Assembly (NCBI GenBank): GCA_036320915.1
Contig: JAXBDG010000011.1
Location: forward strand, 518,501-582,500
Length of the DNA: 64,000 bases
DNA from: Linnemannia elongata
Taxonomy: Eukaryota; Mortierellomycota; Mortierellomycetes; Mortierellales; Mortierellaceae
Reading direction: 5' to 3'
Part shown: positions 25,006-38,043 of the stretch, one piece after another
How the letters are laid out: the number at the start of each line of letters is the position of its first letter
How positions within the stretch are numbered: the stretch's first letter is position 1
Made by a program: the position numbers and the translations under genes
The notes under the pieces: generated by a model
The model's input: the letters and a program-made list of their open reading frames with translations, nothing else
Told to the model about the DNA's origin: nothing
Database searches by the model: none

Positions 25006-28000
25006 TAGACGTCCGTCATTTCTGGCAGGAATAAAAACAATGATGACTGTAGTATGAAGGGGGGAAAATGAGAAAAGGCGTACCAGAGGCGGCAATGAGG
25101 GCGTCGTAGAGGGCACTGGTCATGACGGCCTCGGGAAGTTCTCTCAAGAACTGTTTCAACGCGCCTGCGACCACGTTGATATCCTTCCATTCGTCACTGT
25201 CCAGATTCACATCCTGTGAACCTATTAATTTGCCACACATCGATAGAAAAAAGGAAGGAAAGAAGTAAGCACAGATGCATCGTTGCTTCAGTAGAAGAAA
25301 AATAATAAAAACCGAGAGAGAAAATCTTACCCGAGTTGAAGCTAAGTCGAAGGCGGTTGATGGCAGAGACAGCGCCAGGGACACGATAGATGCCCACTTC
25401 TTCGAGGCCACGCTTCTCGATTTCGGCAATACACTTCTCAACAATCAGGGGCACATCGCCATGGCTCATCAAATGTCGCAGCTCCACTCCAAACACTAAT
25501 AAATTTGCGAATAAAAAATGAAAAATATAAAATAAAAATAAAATAAAAATAAAATAAAAAAAACGAGTTAGTCGCGAAACGTGAGCAGGAGGGATCATCA
25601 ATAAACAAGTAGTGAAAAAAAGAGCGACAAAATGTACCAGAGTTGCGGCCTTTGCGCTCGTTCTCGACAGGCGGTGGGAGCTCATCCACTTGGGCGGCAG
25701 TTTCGAGCGCCCGCTTCAAGGACTCGTCATGATCCAACAGAGTCCGTCGCTTAGCCGTCGCCTCGGCCGCAGCGTCGTTCATGGTCTTGATCCACTGCAG
25801 CATATCGTCATAGTCCAAAGCCTGTAACAAGAACTGGCCTCCTTCCTCGGTGACGATTTTGAAGACGTGGTCTCGTTTGGTGTAGGTGTAGGCGACAGAG
25901 CAGGTAGAGTTGATCAGACTGATAACGAGGGCCGGTTTGGATCCTCCGACGTTGAGGCTTCCGGCGATAGATGTAATTCGTAGTTGATTCTGCAAATTTC
26001 TACCGCCACCTCCACTAACTTGTAACCCCGATTCGTCTCCACCAAAAGCATCCTGCTGGCTGTTATTGTTCACAGAGTTCCCGCCCATGACCTTACCACT
26101 GATAGCGCTTCCTAGGGCAGTCGCATTGCTGACAGTCGTCGTCGCTGTACTCCAAGAATTAGTGATCGCCAAGGAGATAGGCCGCATCGCGCGCATAAGT
26201 GTCGATTTCAACAACTGGTTCTTGACGCGACTCCGACTCTGCTCGAGCTTGATCTGCTTCTCGAGCGTTTTGGCCTGCTCCTGTTGCGCCTTCTGGATTC
26301 GACCTTGAGTGTCCTTGATCTGTCGGTCGAGTCGCTCAAACTCCTTTTGGTCGCGCTTGAACTTTTCGTGTTGTCTGGCCAAGAGTTGCGAAAAGATCCG
26401 GATGGGTTTTGACGATGAGCGAGGTGGTGGGCCTCCTGATGCTGTTCCTGCTGCTCCTGCCTGTCCTGCCACCGTTGCTGTCAATTGACTCGTAGGACCG
26501 CTCCGTTGTTGGTTCAGCTCCTTCTGCGCGGCTTCACGAACAGCCTTAATGGAGGGGATGGATCCAGGTCCGGACGACATGCCGAGCCATGACGAAAGCG
26601 GCGTCGACACCTTGTTGACTTCCTTGAGCAGCTCCTGTCGTCGGGTATAGATCTTGACCAGGTCATAGACGTACTGGCGCTTGTCAAAGTTGACCAACAG
26701 GGGCGATTCGAAACTCATGTCGCGGATATAGCAACAAGTCTCCAACATCCGTTCAATCAGCCATCCAATCTCAGGGACAAGCTCCTCGGCAGGTGTGTCG
26801 ATGTCTAATGGTGTCTTCAGCTTCTCCTGTCCGCGCCGGACTGTCAAAATGTCCTCCAAGGTTTCAACGGCGCTCCTCTGGCCAGCCGCGACCTCCAACC
26901 ATGCTCGCGTATAAGCTCGACTCTCAGGGCTGACGAGCGCGCTCGCAATAGCCGCTTCGATAAACGATGGGATGCCCACAAACGGAGAGGAGGACGACAA
27001 CGGCGACGAAGGCTTGTCCGATCCTGATCGCCGACCAGTCGTTGCTACCTTCTTAGTATCCTGCACAAATCGAGTCATCAAAACTCTGCTCTGCAAGACC
27101 ACATCCAAAAACTTCCGGATCCGCCCGACTCGCACATCAAACGTGATTCCAGGCGCCGCAATCTGGGCGTTAACCCAGCACCGAATGACGTGATGCAGCT
27201 TGCAGAGGGATTGGAGACACATCGGCAAAGAGTTGATAAGGCGCTCGCCATTCCAGTGAGTCCCAAAAGCGCCATTCCGTCGGATTGAGTACATGGTGTT
27301 GTGGATTCCCGTGATGATAATATCGTCCTCGGTTGAGGAAGATCCAGTCCGGGGGAGATACCAGCCCAGAGGGTCGGCGGATTGCGATTCCAAAATCTCA
27401 AAGAGAACAAACCACTCCTGATTACGGATTGACAAGAAGTGCGCTATTGCTGCAGTGTTGAGCTGCCTCAAGATGTGTTCTGCAGACCATGAGTCGTCCA
27501 TCGTCGGCTCAATAGATGGCGGGATACCCAAGAAGGTCTCGACAGTGTCCCAACCTAGGTAGGAGGCGTCTAGTGGCTTCATCGATTGTTGAACCGCACG
27601 CTGCTGTACTCCAGTCAAGGCCTCCTTCAGTGCACGGACATCCGCCTCATGAGAGGCATCAATAAGCAACTTCTGCGACTTCTCCTGAAATGCCAGCCGT
27701 GTGAGCACGTCAGCCAGCTTGGCTTTCATCTGAAGGTCATCCAAAAAGTCGGAATAGTGGACCAGTAGCCAGTAATCCAAGACCTTCAAGACACGCTGCT
27801 GCACCATCAGGATCCGCTTCCAATCAAACAAATCCACGTCGCCGCTGCTAGGATTCACAGGGGTAGCGCTCGTGAGGTCACCAAAGTCGCCACCGGAAGA
27901 TCCAAGAAAGATATCAAGACCTGACGGGATGTTGGACTCGCGTCGCTGCTTGGCGGGTTCGTGTGAGAACATGAAAAACGCCACTAACTGGTCGAGGAGC

Positions 28001-31000
28001 CGGGTTGTCGTACAGAAACTGCGGTAGGTCGCAAAGAAGGCGGCGGTGAAAGTGTCGCGATCCAGGACAAGCTGTCGACTGCTCCAAGGAACCATATCAC
28101 CCTTCTCATCGGTGTACTTGCCACTCTGGTCATCCAAGCCCATAACAGTCATATAGATCAACGTCTCAAGAGATCCAGCCTTAACTAACGCGGTCCGTGC
28201 TCCGCTGAGCAAAAGACTGCTCCGGTTCGATCCACGCTGACTTCCTGATGAGCCTGTCCTGCTCTCGACCGCCAAGGGGTGCTGGTGTTGATTCTTCATG
28301 ACCGTGGGCAAGAGCTCCTCCTCCTCCATCTTAACGGCCTTGACCAGATCCTGCAGACTCTCATCTCTGACTTTCAGTATTAAATGTCCACCTTCGATCG
28401 AAATCATGTTGAAGTCGATTCCCGTCACGTTCCTCATCGCCGCCGTGGCAATCGTCCGATCCTTCTCCTCCACCCGGTTGACAGCCTCCCTCGCCACTGC
28501 ATCCAAATGCGGGTTGATCATGTTGATCATCTGGCGGTTCCCAAAGCATCCAGAGTTCCTGGCAGCGACCCTTGCAGGTGGGAAAGAGTAGGTGCGTTTC
28601 CGAGCCTGTGGGTACGCAGGGGCCTCGGTAGCTCCATAGTGAGTAGTGGCGTGAAGAGTAGCCGCAGAGTCAGTCCATTCCATCGAACCGGGTGGCCGAT
28701 CTCCCGAAGGCTGACGTGGCGGGTTGTTTCCTCCTCTGGCGAAAGTGGTCGTTGGTGATGGTTCCGATTCATCAAAAGAGCTCTTGCGATTAGTGTTGCC
28801 ATACTGCTCGAGAGACAACAGGTGCTGAATCGGGAAGAGTCGACGTGTCGCGATGGTCTCGGGGAACATCAGCGGAATAAAACTTCCGGTCATCTTCCTG
28901 TTCTTGTAATGGTAGTCGAGATACTGTCCATTGATATGAGGTTCACAGGCCAGCGAGGACTCAAAGGCATCATTGGAGAGCTCGTTGAAGCGGTACTGGT
29001 CGTGGAGCGTTTGGCTAATGTTGGCGAGGTGGTTGAAGTATTGTTGCAGGTGTCCGTTGGCTGAAGAAGAGTAGACTGGTGAAGAGAGTCGGAGGTCGTG
29101 GGAATAGGAAACTCTGGCTGCCTGAAGGATTAAATGAATGCGTTCCAGTTTGTCGACGTTGAGTTGTGGCACTGGGTTGGACTGGACGAAGGAGGGCATG
29201 GCAGCATCCAGTTGGTCGACCGACTGTTTGATGTTGCTGAGACAAGGAACGACGGTGGCAACACCCTCGACTGACAGGTCGACGACAGTGTTAAGGGAAG
29301 GTCCAAGGTTGAAAGATGATATCGCCAATTCTCTCATCTCCTCTGACACCAACGTCAGCTTGATAAGAAGTGGCATCCAGGCATCAGCGACTTCTTTCCT
29401 AAGCTCTAGCGGGACCTGCTTCCAAGTTTCCTGGAGACGAACGACCCCAGGAGAGCACAGTCCGATAGCAATCGCAATAAATCCTGCCATGTCTCCCTGA
29501 GCCCGACTGCACCGACCCGTCCTGATCCACTGTGCCAACAACTTTGGTCGCCTGGACGTACTCTGAACAGACTGGGTGGCGATCAAGATGTGATGTGTGA
29601 TGAGGACAGTGAGGAAATGAGGCGAGTTCATCGAAAACACAAGGGGGCTCTGAAGATGCTGTTTTGCCTTAACGGTCGGATACTGTCGCAAAAAATAGGC
29701 AGGGTTGTTGAGCATCGATGAGATGCCGCCGGCCTTTTGGAGTTGATCGTCATGGTACCGAAGTACCTGCTCAGCAAAGTACGACGGCTCCATTTTGAGA
29801 AACAGAGCAGGGGTGAGCCCTGTGATGAGAACATGCGAGAGATCCACTGCTCCCTCTCCTGACCCTGACAGCGTCGAATGTGCCGAGCTCTCCTGTCGAG
29901 GTCGTTCGGGGGCTGGCTGGCTGTACTCCTGAAGAATACCGTCAATCTTGCTAAGAATGGCTGAGACCGCCTCAGACTGCAATCGACCCTGTAGGATCGT
30001 CATTGTAAAGACTCGAATCTGATCCAACGCATTCTTGCCATCAGAGTGAATGTTAAACCTTGCCACTATCTCTTGAACCAGGGTCTCAATTCGCTTCGCC
30101 ATCTCTATTGTCGCCTCGGTCTTTTCTGCAACAGGTTGCAGACCAATACACCGCTCAAGTTCCTTTAGGACACGGAAGGAGGTCACAAATAGAGGGAAGG
30201 TCGATGCGAAAGCCAACACAAGTCCTGCGTCAGGTCGTACAGTGTTGTTGTAGACCAGTTCGTGGATGAGCCCGTTGATGGATGCTCCAGCCAGTTTCTC
30301 TTCACCGGTGTCTTCGTCCAGGTTGAAGGTGAGTTCGGGGTGCAGTGTAGTATTGTTGAACTCCTTTGATCGATCAACCCTCCAGCTCTCCAATGCGAAA
30401 TCTCCAGTATCAGAATACGACCTCGGCGAGGTGGGCGAGTGAAGTGAGAGGGTCGAATGATTGGAATGGGAGGAGCGAGGAGGTCCTGCCTCCTTGGAAT
30501 GAAGACTTTCAACCGATCCTATGGACGTCCAAAAGAATAAAATTTAGTGAGATATTTGCAAAAAACACTGCGATATGCGAAATAAGAGCAGCAGGATTTT
30601 GAATTACCTCGCCCTTTTGATGCGGTCTTTGACTGCATTTGCAGCAGCTCTTTTGCTCTATTGAACTTGGTGTACCAACGATGTCGGACCTCCTGAGATG
30701 GTGGCAGAAACAAGAGGCGATCCGTGTATTCTTTGCCATCAATGTTGGACGTAATGACAAGTTCCAAAGTCGATGTCGTTTGGTAGTTGTAGGACGGTGC
30801 AGAAGAAGGTCGATATATGGATGAGGCGTCTGAATCTCTGGGGTTCCGTCCAACGCTCGCCAAAGTTGCACTGGCAGCTGTGGCTGGCGCAGCAAATGGA
30901 AAGAAAGTTGCAGACGCTGATGGCACAGGTGAAGCCATATCGAGAGCCTCCACTTGTGTCAAGGGGTAAGTTGCCTCATGCTTCCATTTTGTAAAGTATC

Positions 31001-32627
31001 CTTTTTGCTTGTCGGTGGGTCGGTCGAAACTGCTCCGAGGTTTCGGTTCGCTCTCCGATCCCCGAGAGTCGCCAGACTTGTAGCTGATACCAGAGACAGA
31101 GGGTTGTCGCTTGCCCATCGAGGAGGGTTCCTGTCGGTCGGCCTTCTCATGTGTATTCGAGCTAAACTTGATAGCATCCTTGACCTTGGCGGCAGTCGAC
31201 CGAATCCACTTGCGCTTACAAATCATGACACTATCCTCGAACAACAAAAGCGCCACATGCTTCTTGAACTGCATGGTCGCTCGATCGATTTCCGTAAACG
31301 ACTCTCCGTAGATGTATCGTGAGACAGGTGGAGCGAAAACAAGCGTTCCTTGACCAAGCGCCTTAGCGTTGCCCTCAAACAGTAGCGTCCGTGTCGATGA
31401 TTCGAACTTGAAGGCCGAGAGGACCATGCCGCACTCGTTGGTTATGGACATCCGTGACGAGGCAGCTCCGCTCACAGAAGACTGCTGAGAGTGCCGGGAA
31501 TTGAAAAGATCGTCCTGCAGTCCGCGTGCCAGGGACATTTGGTGGCGTTGGTGGTCCTTTGCGTCCTGAAATTTAGGCTTTTCGTCTGTCGATCCAGGCC
31601 GAAAGAAATATAGCTTGGAGCTCTTGAGGACCACCTTGTAGACCTTCCATCCATGGCCTGCCTCGCCAGAATGCAAGTCGACCTTTTTGTTGAGATAACC
31701 TTCCTGACATATCATACTTCCGGTGCTGAGATGTTTGTTGAGCGTCGCCTGTGAAACGGCAGATAGGCGGCGGCGCTGTGGTTGGGCGTGGGTTTGGCTG
31801 TGGTCTCGAGACCGTGTTGGAGAGGCCACCGTCACTGTTACGGGTGATGCTGTTGACGATGACCGCCTGGTCATGGTTGATGAGGGCGAGACCGGGTCTG
31901 TGTTGGTAACAGTCATGATAGGTGGTCCAAGAGCGAATTGGGCTTGATCCGTCTGCTGTGGATGCTGTGACTGTGCCTGGCGACGACTGGGAAGAGTCCG
32001 TGAGAAGAATCGATGTGGTTGTTGTTGTTGCTGTGTAGCTGCCGCTGTAGTGGGCGATAGGGGTGATGGTTCTGAGGGCAAAGCGACTGAAGTCAAGGAG
32101 GGATAAGAGCTGCCCTCAATGCTGGTCTGCAGTTTCTCGTGACCATAGTGACCAGATCGGGGTCCAGACGGGGCTGGTTCCTTGGCAGGACCTGTTGCTG
32201 CTGCCGGTGCTGTCACAAGATCGACTGACGAGGGACCAAAAAGCTTCTGTCTGAGGTATGAAAACGCAGATACGCTTCCGCCGCCACTGTTGGCACTGTT
32301 GTTGCTGTTGTTGTTGTTGTTGTTGTTGTTGCCCTTGGTCTGGTTGGCAATGGCACTGTTGCTGCTGACCCCACTACCAGAGCTAGCGTTGCTTGGCTGG
32401 GCTGCCTTTTGAAGGCCTTGAAGGCCTTCGTGAGAGGCCGTCTTCCGAGGTGTGATTTCTGGTTGTGAGGAGGCCATTGGGTTGCGGACGTTGACAAGAG
32501 AGGATGAGGTGGTTTTTGTGTTTGATATCGGTGTTGTTGGCGGTGGAGTGGTTGTTGTTGGGGTTGCGGTTGTTGTGGCGGTGGCAGCAGGGGGAGAAGA
32601 ATCCTTCCTTTTGGCATCAGGGCTCAT
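24348..32627 (-). CDS. BEM2: Bem2-like RhoGAP with PH and RasGEF-like domains
   Basis: Five exons, minus strand: 32627-30608, 30518-25638, 25495-25331, 25221-25084, 24964-24348; 2606 residues. The Ser/Thr/Gln-rich N-terminus is followed by a PH domain beginning near residue 304 (EGYLNKKVDL, WKVYKVVLKSSKLYFF) and a second PH-like half. Next come a RasGEF-N/CDC25-like block (about 715-1150; LITGLTPALFLKMEP), a second RasGEF-like block (about 1455-1880; ETLIYMTVMGLDD), a coiled coil, a C-terminal PH (about 2190-2270) and RhoGAP (about 2300-2500). The RhoGAP arginine finger is Arg2334 in VGIYRVPG, and NLAIVFGPTLLRP is conserved. An acidic tail ends the protein. Yeast Bem2 has the RasGEF-like, PH, RhoGAP order and turns off Rho GTPases in bud emergence and cytoskeleton control. 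The last intron carries a 25-base A run. The gene converges on the BEACH-like gene with 231 bases between stops. Confidence 0.9.
24975..24999. repeat. Poly-A tract, 25 bases, in a Bem2-like intron
   Basis: An A run (T on the coding strand) lies beside the acceptor of the last intron, in the place of a polypyrimidine tract. Confidence 0.9.
32286..32331 (-). repeat. Asparagine-codon (AAC) repeat in the Bem2-like gene
   Basis: A GTT-type trinucleotide repeat on the plus strand encodes a run of Asn with interspersed Ser in the low-complexity N-terminus. Confidence 0.75.
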
Positions 32628-32853
32628 TGCTCTGCAGGGACCCAAACGTCATAACAAACATATACAAAGCAGAGAAGAAGAGAGGGCTCTTTGGTCAGTT
32701 CTAACCCTGCAACTGTGTATATGGTCTGTGTTTCCTTTACTTCAATTCACTTCACGACACGACACAACGACCGCTTTGTGCCATTCCAGGTAAGGCACCT
32801 CGGTCCACGCGATAGAGTCCTGGAACATAGTTGGGCATATAATGCAAATAAGC

Positions 32854-32880
32854 AAAAAAAAAAAAAAAAAAAAAAAAAAA
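32854..32880. repeat. Poly-A tract, 27 bases
   Basis: An uninterrupted A run (poly-T in the sense of the Bem2-like gene) lies about 230 bases before its start codon. Confidence 0.9.
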
Positions 32881-34730
32881 GGCCTTGAGTTTTTTTATTA
32901 CCTTGTGAGCGATACAAGGGGGGGTCGTCGTCGCCGGTTATATTAGTGAAAGACTCGAGAGACAAGACACCCTTTTCTTATTTTGAGTTGTATGTCGTTT
33001 TTCCGGGGTGTCAGTTCGTTCCTGCGTTGAGTGAGTTAGATGGATTTGAGAAAAGATGGTGGTGAGTCCCTAGTGATGAGTAGTGTGTGTGGAGGGAACG
33101 TTAATGAGATTTTAATGTTCGGAGAACGAGAGTAGGAAGTAGTTTGAGGGAATGCGAAGGAATGTGGCAAGGGTGTGATGAGTTGAGTTGGAGTACAGGG
33201 AACGGCGGGTGTAAAGGGGAGGAGGAGGAAGGAGAAGGTAGGCGACTGAGAGTGGGAGTGAAAGTGAGGAGGTGAGGAAGGTGAAGGGCGAGTGAAAAGG
33301 GAAAAGGAAGAGGAGAAGGACAGAAACGAAGGGAAGGGAAAAAAGAAACGAAAGAAAGAAAAAGGAAAAGGGAAAGGAAAAGAGGGTGACCCAGAAGGGA
33401 GGAGAGGGAGGGAAAAGGGAGTGAAGGAAAAGAAGGAATAAAAGACTGAGAGGAGCGAGAAAGTGAGAAGAGTAAAAGGAGAAATAATTGGGTTGGTGAA
33501 GATATGGCCAACGAGCAAAGAGCAACGAGACATAAAAAGGTACCATCAGTCGGATGTCTCATCACTTGCATGAATGAATACGAGCTTCTTTTTTAGCTCT
33601 TTTACCCCTTCTCTCATACTCTCTTCTCACTTTCACCAATGCTGTCTGCATTTCATATCCGTACTCATACAACTTTAACATTCTTCGACATCTCTCTGTT
33701 TCTTTATCTTCAATATTCATACTCGTCTTCTCTCTCTCTTCCTCTCTCTTTCTCTCTCTCTCTCTCGCTCAATTCTTGTTGCTCACCTCTCACCTCTCGC
33801 GCTCTTCGCTGATACACGCTCCCATCACTCCTTCATGGCTGCTGGTCATAAATCAGATTTCACAGAAAAAAAAGGGGGTAAAGAAGATGAGGGAGAACAG
33901 CAACACCCACACATACATACGCAGTATCAAAATATGTTTGACAGAGAGAGCCATCCATAGCTCAACCATCTGACCGCTGTGACACGCTGACATCCCGTCA
34001 GACAATCAGGCAGGGCAGTGACATCCTATTTGTCGTTTCTGTCGTTTCTGTCGTTGTTGCCGTATGTCATTGCTGTCAATTGTTGCTTGATTTTGGAGGG
34101 GCGTGGGGGAAAAGGGACGTGTGAATGTGTGACGAGTGTTGCTTGTCTTCCTCGAAAACTATCATAAGGTTATGGTGGGGGGGGTTAATTTGGGTATCGA
34201 AGAGTTCAGTTTTTCTACTTTTAATTCATTGTACGTCTTTCTGGTCTTCATCAACATGGAAGAAGAGAGTGAAGCACAACCTCTCGATGCCATTTTATCG
34301 TTGATTTTCTGGGGAAGTTCAAAACAAGCCTTTATGTTTCTCCACAGACAAGCAGGTTGATAGTATGAGGCATTTGCAGTAGGATGATCATCATTGTGAA
34401 AGGGGTCCTATGCTGCCCTCCGCCAGTGTCACACAGACATTGTCGTTCCTATCCTTCCTTTCCTTCCCACCTTCCTACCTTCCTTCCTTGACCTGAACCT
34501 TTTCTGACTTTCAGAAAGTCATAGCACAGCCCGCAGGCCTGGTCTGTTCTCCGCTCAATGCAAGTGTATCGTCACCTTTGTTTTTTCTTATTCTTTCATC
34601 TCTTCGATCATACGAAACGCGTGTTGTTACAATTCCTATAGCATAATGATAGGTCATGGATGAGTCTTTTAGACAAGGCATAGCTATTAGCCATTCGATC
34701 GATGAGGTAAGAGAGGACAGCAGCAGCAGT

Positions 34731-34755
34731 AAAAAAAAAAAAAAAAAAAAAAAAA
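34731..34755. repeat. Poly-A tract, 25 bases
   Basis: An uninterrupted A run in the intergenic region before the PFK-2 gene. Confidence 0.9.
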
Positions 34756-35064
34756 GAGCATGAAAATAAAAAAAAGAGAGTTGTGCATGCAAAATGATTT
34801 TGTATTCGATACACCTGTTCCATCAAAGAGTTGAGTCAACCCAGTCATCGCCCGAATATCCCTCCATGTGCGACCAAAGACTGACGGAGATTATTTGGTT
34901 CTTCCTTCTCATCCTTTTTCATCCCACAGATGCTGGCTGCAGGTCGTGTCTCTCGCTCGTTTAAAACTTTCTTTGTTACTTTGTTATTTACTTTTTTTTT
35001 TTTTATCTTTTTTATCTTCGTTGCTCGCCCTCGTTCAACCTTTTTTTCTTACTTATTCTGCTTC

Positions 35065-35088
35065 TTTCTTTCTTTCTTTCTTTCTTTT
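35065..35088. repeat. TTTC tetranucleotide repeat
   Basis: About six tandem copies of TTTC/CTTT inside the C/T-rich leader of the PFK-2 gene. Confidence 0.8.
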
Positions 35089-35326
35089 TGCCACCATTCC
35101 TTCTCTTCTCTTCATTCCTCATTCTCTTCCTGCCTTTTCTCACACTCATCCCGCACCCAACCTTACTCTGATCACCCACTTCTCCGCTCTACCACTGTAC
35201 TCATTCACCCCATCACCCTAACCTCATCCTGCTTGATCCTCTTCCTCTAACCTTCTCCATTCAACACATTCAGGATCACCCCTCTCACTCACTCTCACCT
35301 CGATCTCACTTCACAAAAACAACACC

Positions 35327-38043
35327 ATGTTCCCCGGACAACTCTACAAGACCGAGTCTGGTCGTCTCTTCCACGCTGGCGCAATCGCCATTATTCTCGT
35401 CGGGTACTTTTACTTTTGCACTATTCTCGGAGCAAACAACACTACTCTTGACGCGGATCTATCTGTTCTACCTTTTGGACCTGACCACTTACCGACTTTT
35501 CTCTTACCCGTTCGTACGTACGTGTGTGTGTGTCTCTGCATCGATGTGTCACAGACTCCCTGCAAGAGGCAAGACCGCCATCTCTCGGTCCCTTTATCGA
35601 TACCTCCGTTGGCTCGGTGTCCAGTCCAAAGTCTTTAGCGTTGGCAACTACCGCCGGCAGATTATCGGTGTTGAACTTACCAACGACTTTTTCTCTCCAG
35701 GTATATATCTCCTCCTGTTGTTTGCGTGCACATGTACAGGGCTGCTGTACTTCTTTGTTGTTGATGTTATTATTATCGATGCTATTGTTATTGATGTCCA
35801 GATGGCTGTTATTCAAAACAAGGGTGTATGATAAATGGGCGTACCTTCTTTCCTCCTTCCCTCTTGTTTCTTATCTTATCTCTTGTCCAGTCCATTGCTC
35901 AGCACGCGCTAAATCAAATAACTCATTGATTGACATTCAGTCCGCTTGGATCTTCTCTCTCTCCCTTTTCACTCTTCTCTCCCCTTTTTTCCCTCCCTCC
36001 CATCTTTCCCATCCCCTATGATTACTCACATCTTCAAGCCAACAAGGCCACAGCAGATATGCGTCTCAAGATCGCCAATGCCTGTCTAGACGACATGGTC
36101 CAATGGTTTTCACAAGGAGGCCAAGTCGGTATCCTCGATGGTAGTAACACAACAGCCGAACGGAGACAGGAACTTGTCGAGCGATTCAAGGCATGCAATG
36201 TCCAGCCCATGTTCATTGAGACTATCTGTGATAATCCTGCCATTGTTGATGCAAACATCCGCAGCGTCAAAGTCTCTTCTCCCGACGTAAGTCACCTCTC
36301 CTTGTCCTTTCGATTATTTTCTTGTACCCGTGGACAAAACGACGTTTGAGGGAGAGATTTGGTTTGAAAAGTTGTCATTGATATTGTCCACGTTCACTAC
36401 AAAGAGAGAGGGAAGGATAAAGAAAGAGCATTTTTTTTATTGTATTTCTTGTGTTGTGCTTTATCATGTTTGATCGCTCCCATCTCTACTCTTTGTGTTA
36501 TTTTTGCTCGTGACATCTCAACCTTTCGTCTTGATATCCATCGCATCGATAGTACGTCGGATGGGATCGCACAGATGCGGTGAATGACTTCAAGCGCAGG
36601 ATCGCCAACCACGAACCATTCTATACAACCATCTCTGATCTCAGCCTAAGCTTCGTCAAAGTCATCAACGCAGGAGAGCGCATCATGGTCAACAACGCCC
36701 AAGGTTTCCTCCAAAGCAAGATTGTCTATTACCTTACGAACCTTCATATCTCTCCTCGGACTATCTATTTCGCCAGGGTATGAGCCTCAAAAGTAACTCA
36801 CTACAATGAGGATATATGTACTCTCCAATTTAACCAAGGCTAACAATCCACCATTTCCTCCGGAATAGAATGGAGTGTCACTCAACGAATACTCCTATAA
36901 GGCCGACGCTCCCTTGGCACCGGGAGGACATCGATATGCTGAAAACTTGAAAAACTTTCTCTTGACACTTCGCGAAAACACCGCCACGTCGTCCCCGACC
37001 TCTTCATCAACACCCGAAACACAACGGCCGCTCACTGTCTGGACATCGTCTCGCAAACGGAGTTTCCAGACCGCGGCTCACTTTTTGGACCACGAGGAGA
37101 TTATTGTTCGCCAGCGGAGCGTCCTTGCGGAGAGAAACCCAGGTGTTTGCGACCAGATGACACCAGAAGAGATTGAGGAGCAATACCCAGACGAGATCCT
37201 CCGAGCCAAAGCCGACCCTTACCGTCACCGTTTCCCTCGTGCAGAGGTAAGAATCGAAAAACTGCAACAACTATGGACTATGGACAGAAAGGAGAATTTG
37301 CGCTAGTGGAATTTTTATATAGCCTTGCAACCCTATGCAACATGACGATGGAACTTTTTTTTTTTTGTGTCTACGATCTGCTCTGACACTCTATGTTTAC
37401 TTCCTCTCTATCGACATGAATAACTAACATAGTCGTATTATGACCTTGCAAACCGACTGGAAATGGTCATCTTGGAACTGGAGAGGGAAAAGAATGACGT
37501 CCTCATCGTTGCACATGAGAGTGTCCTGCGTTGTCTTTATGGCTACCTAAACGGACTGCCAGAATCGGTAAGCAATTTGTTTGTGCTCTTCTTTATGTAT
37601 TGTTATATCTCCGAACGAAAACTGCAACATGCCTTTGATTCTCCTATTCCCTCTAACACCTCACATCGAAAACCTTTGCTGTATAGGAGATTCCAAGTCT
37701 AGAGATTCCAGAGGGGGTGTTGCTGGAACTGACACCGACAGCGTACACAACAGAGGAGAGGCGGCATAGGATCCCTGATTCAGTGGCAAGCGTCAATTGG
37801 CAACAACAGACTGCCAACCTGATGTGTCTAGCAGGGAATGTGCCTGCTTCGCCTATGTACATGGGACAGTATATGCCCGAAGGGGGCAAGCAGATCCGAC
37901 ACGAGGGCTCAACAACGTTTTCGTCATCGACTTCGTCGCCTTCTTCGACCCCTGGCCTGTCGATTGCGCCCTCACCTATTACCTCGGAGCGACATCGACA
38001 ACTCAAGAATGAGTTTGGACAGGGACCAGCTCTTGCTGTTTGA
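35327..38043 (+). CDS. 6-phosphofructo-2-kinase with a probably inactive bisphosphatase domain
   Basis: Seven exons: 35327-35403, 35555-35700, 36039-36286, 36553-36777, 36869-37246, 37433-37567, 37687-38043; 521 residues. The kinase half has a Walker A loop GLPARGKT (Lys32), DGSNTT followed by RR, and FIETIC, as in enzymes making fructose 2,6-bisphosphate, the activator of glycolytic phosphofructokinase. The C-terminal half is a histidine-phosphatase fold (VWTSSRKRSFQTA, GVCDQMTPEEIEEQYP, second His386 in VAHESVLR). The RHG motif that carries the phospho-accepting His reads R232-N233-G234, so the bisphosphatase is predicted dead and the protein a kinase only. Yeast Pfk26 is also kinase-only through loss of the same residue. 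The RNG triplet lies at an exon junction (acceptor GAATAG); I see no other acceptor that restores His. The Ser-rich C-terminus may be regulatory. Confidence 0.92.

Larger units (their letters stand above)
32628..35326. promoter_or_regulatory. Divergent intergenic region, Bem2-like / PFK-2
   Basis: No gene is supported in these 2.7 kb. The left part (about 33040-33530) is G/A-rich on the plus strand, i.e. C/T-rich in the sense of the Bem2-like gene. The right part (about 34900-35320) is C/T-rich in the sense of the PFK-2 gene. Overlapping open frames in several frames inside the tracts are composition artefacts. Homopolymer and TTTC repeats are present. Confidence 0.55.

Noticed and set aside
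33036..33571. Three overlapping open frames of 144-165 codons on the minus strand
   Set aside because: All three frames are open because the region is a C/T tract lacking stops; the products are Ser/Phe/Leu/Pro repeats.
35442..35816. Minus-strand open frame of 124 codons across PFK-2 exon 2
   Set aside because: Antisense shadow of the kinase exon and its neighbouring introns; Asn/Asp repeat composition.
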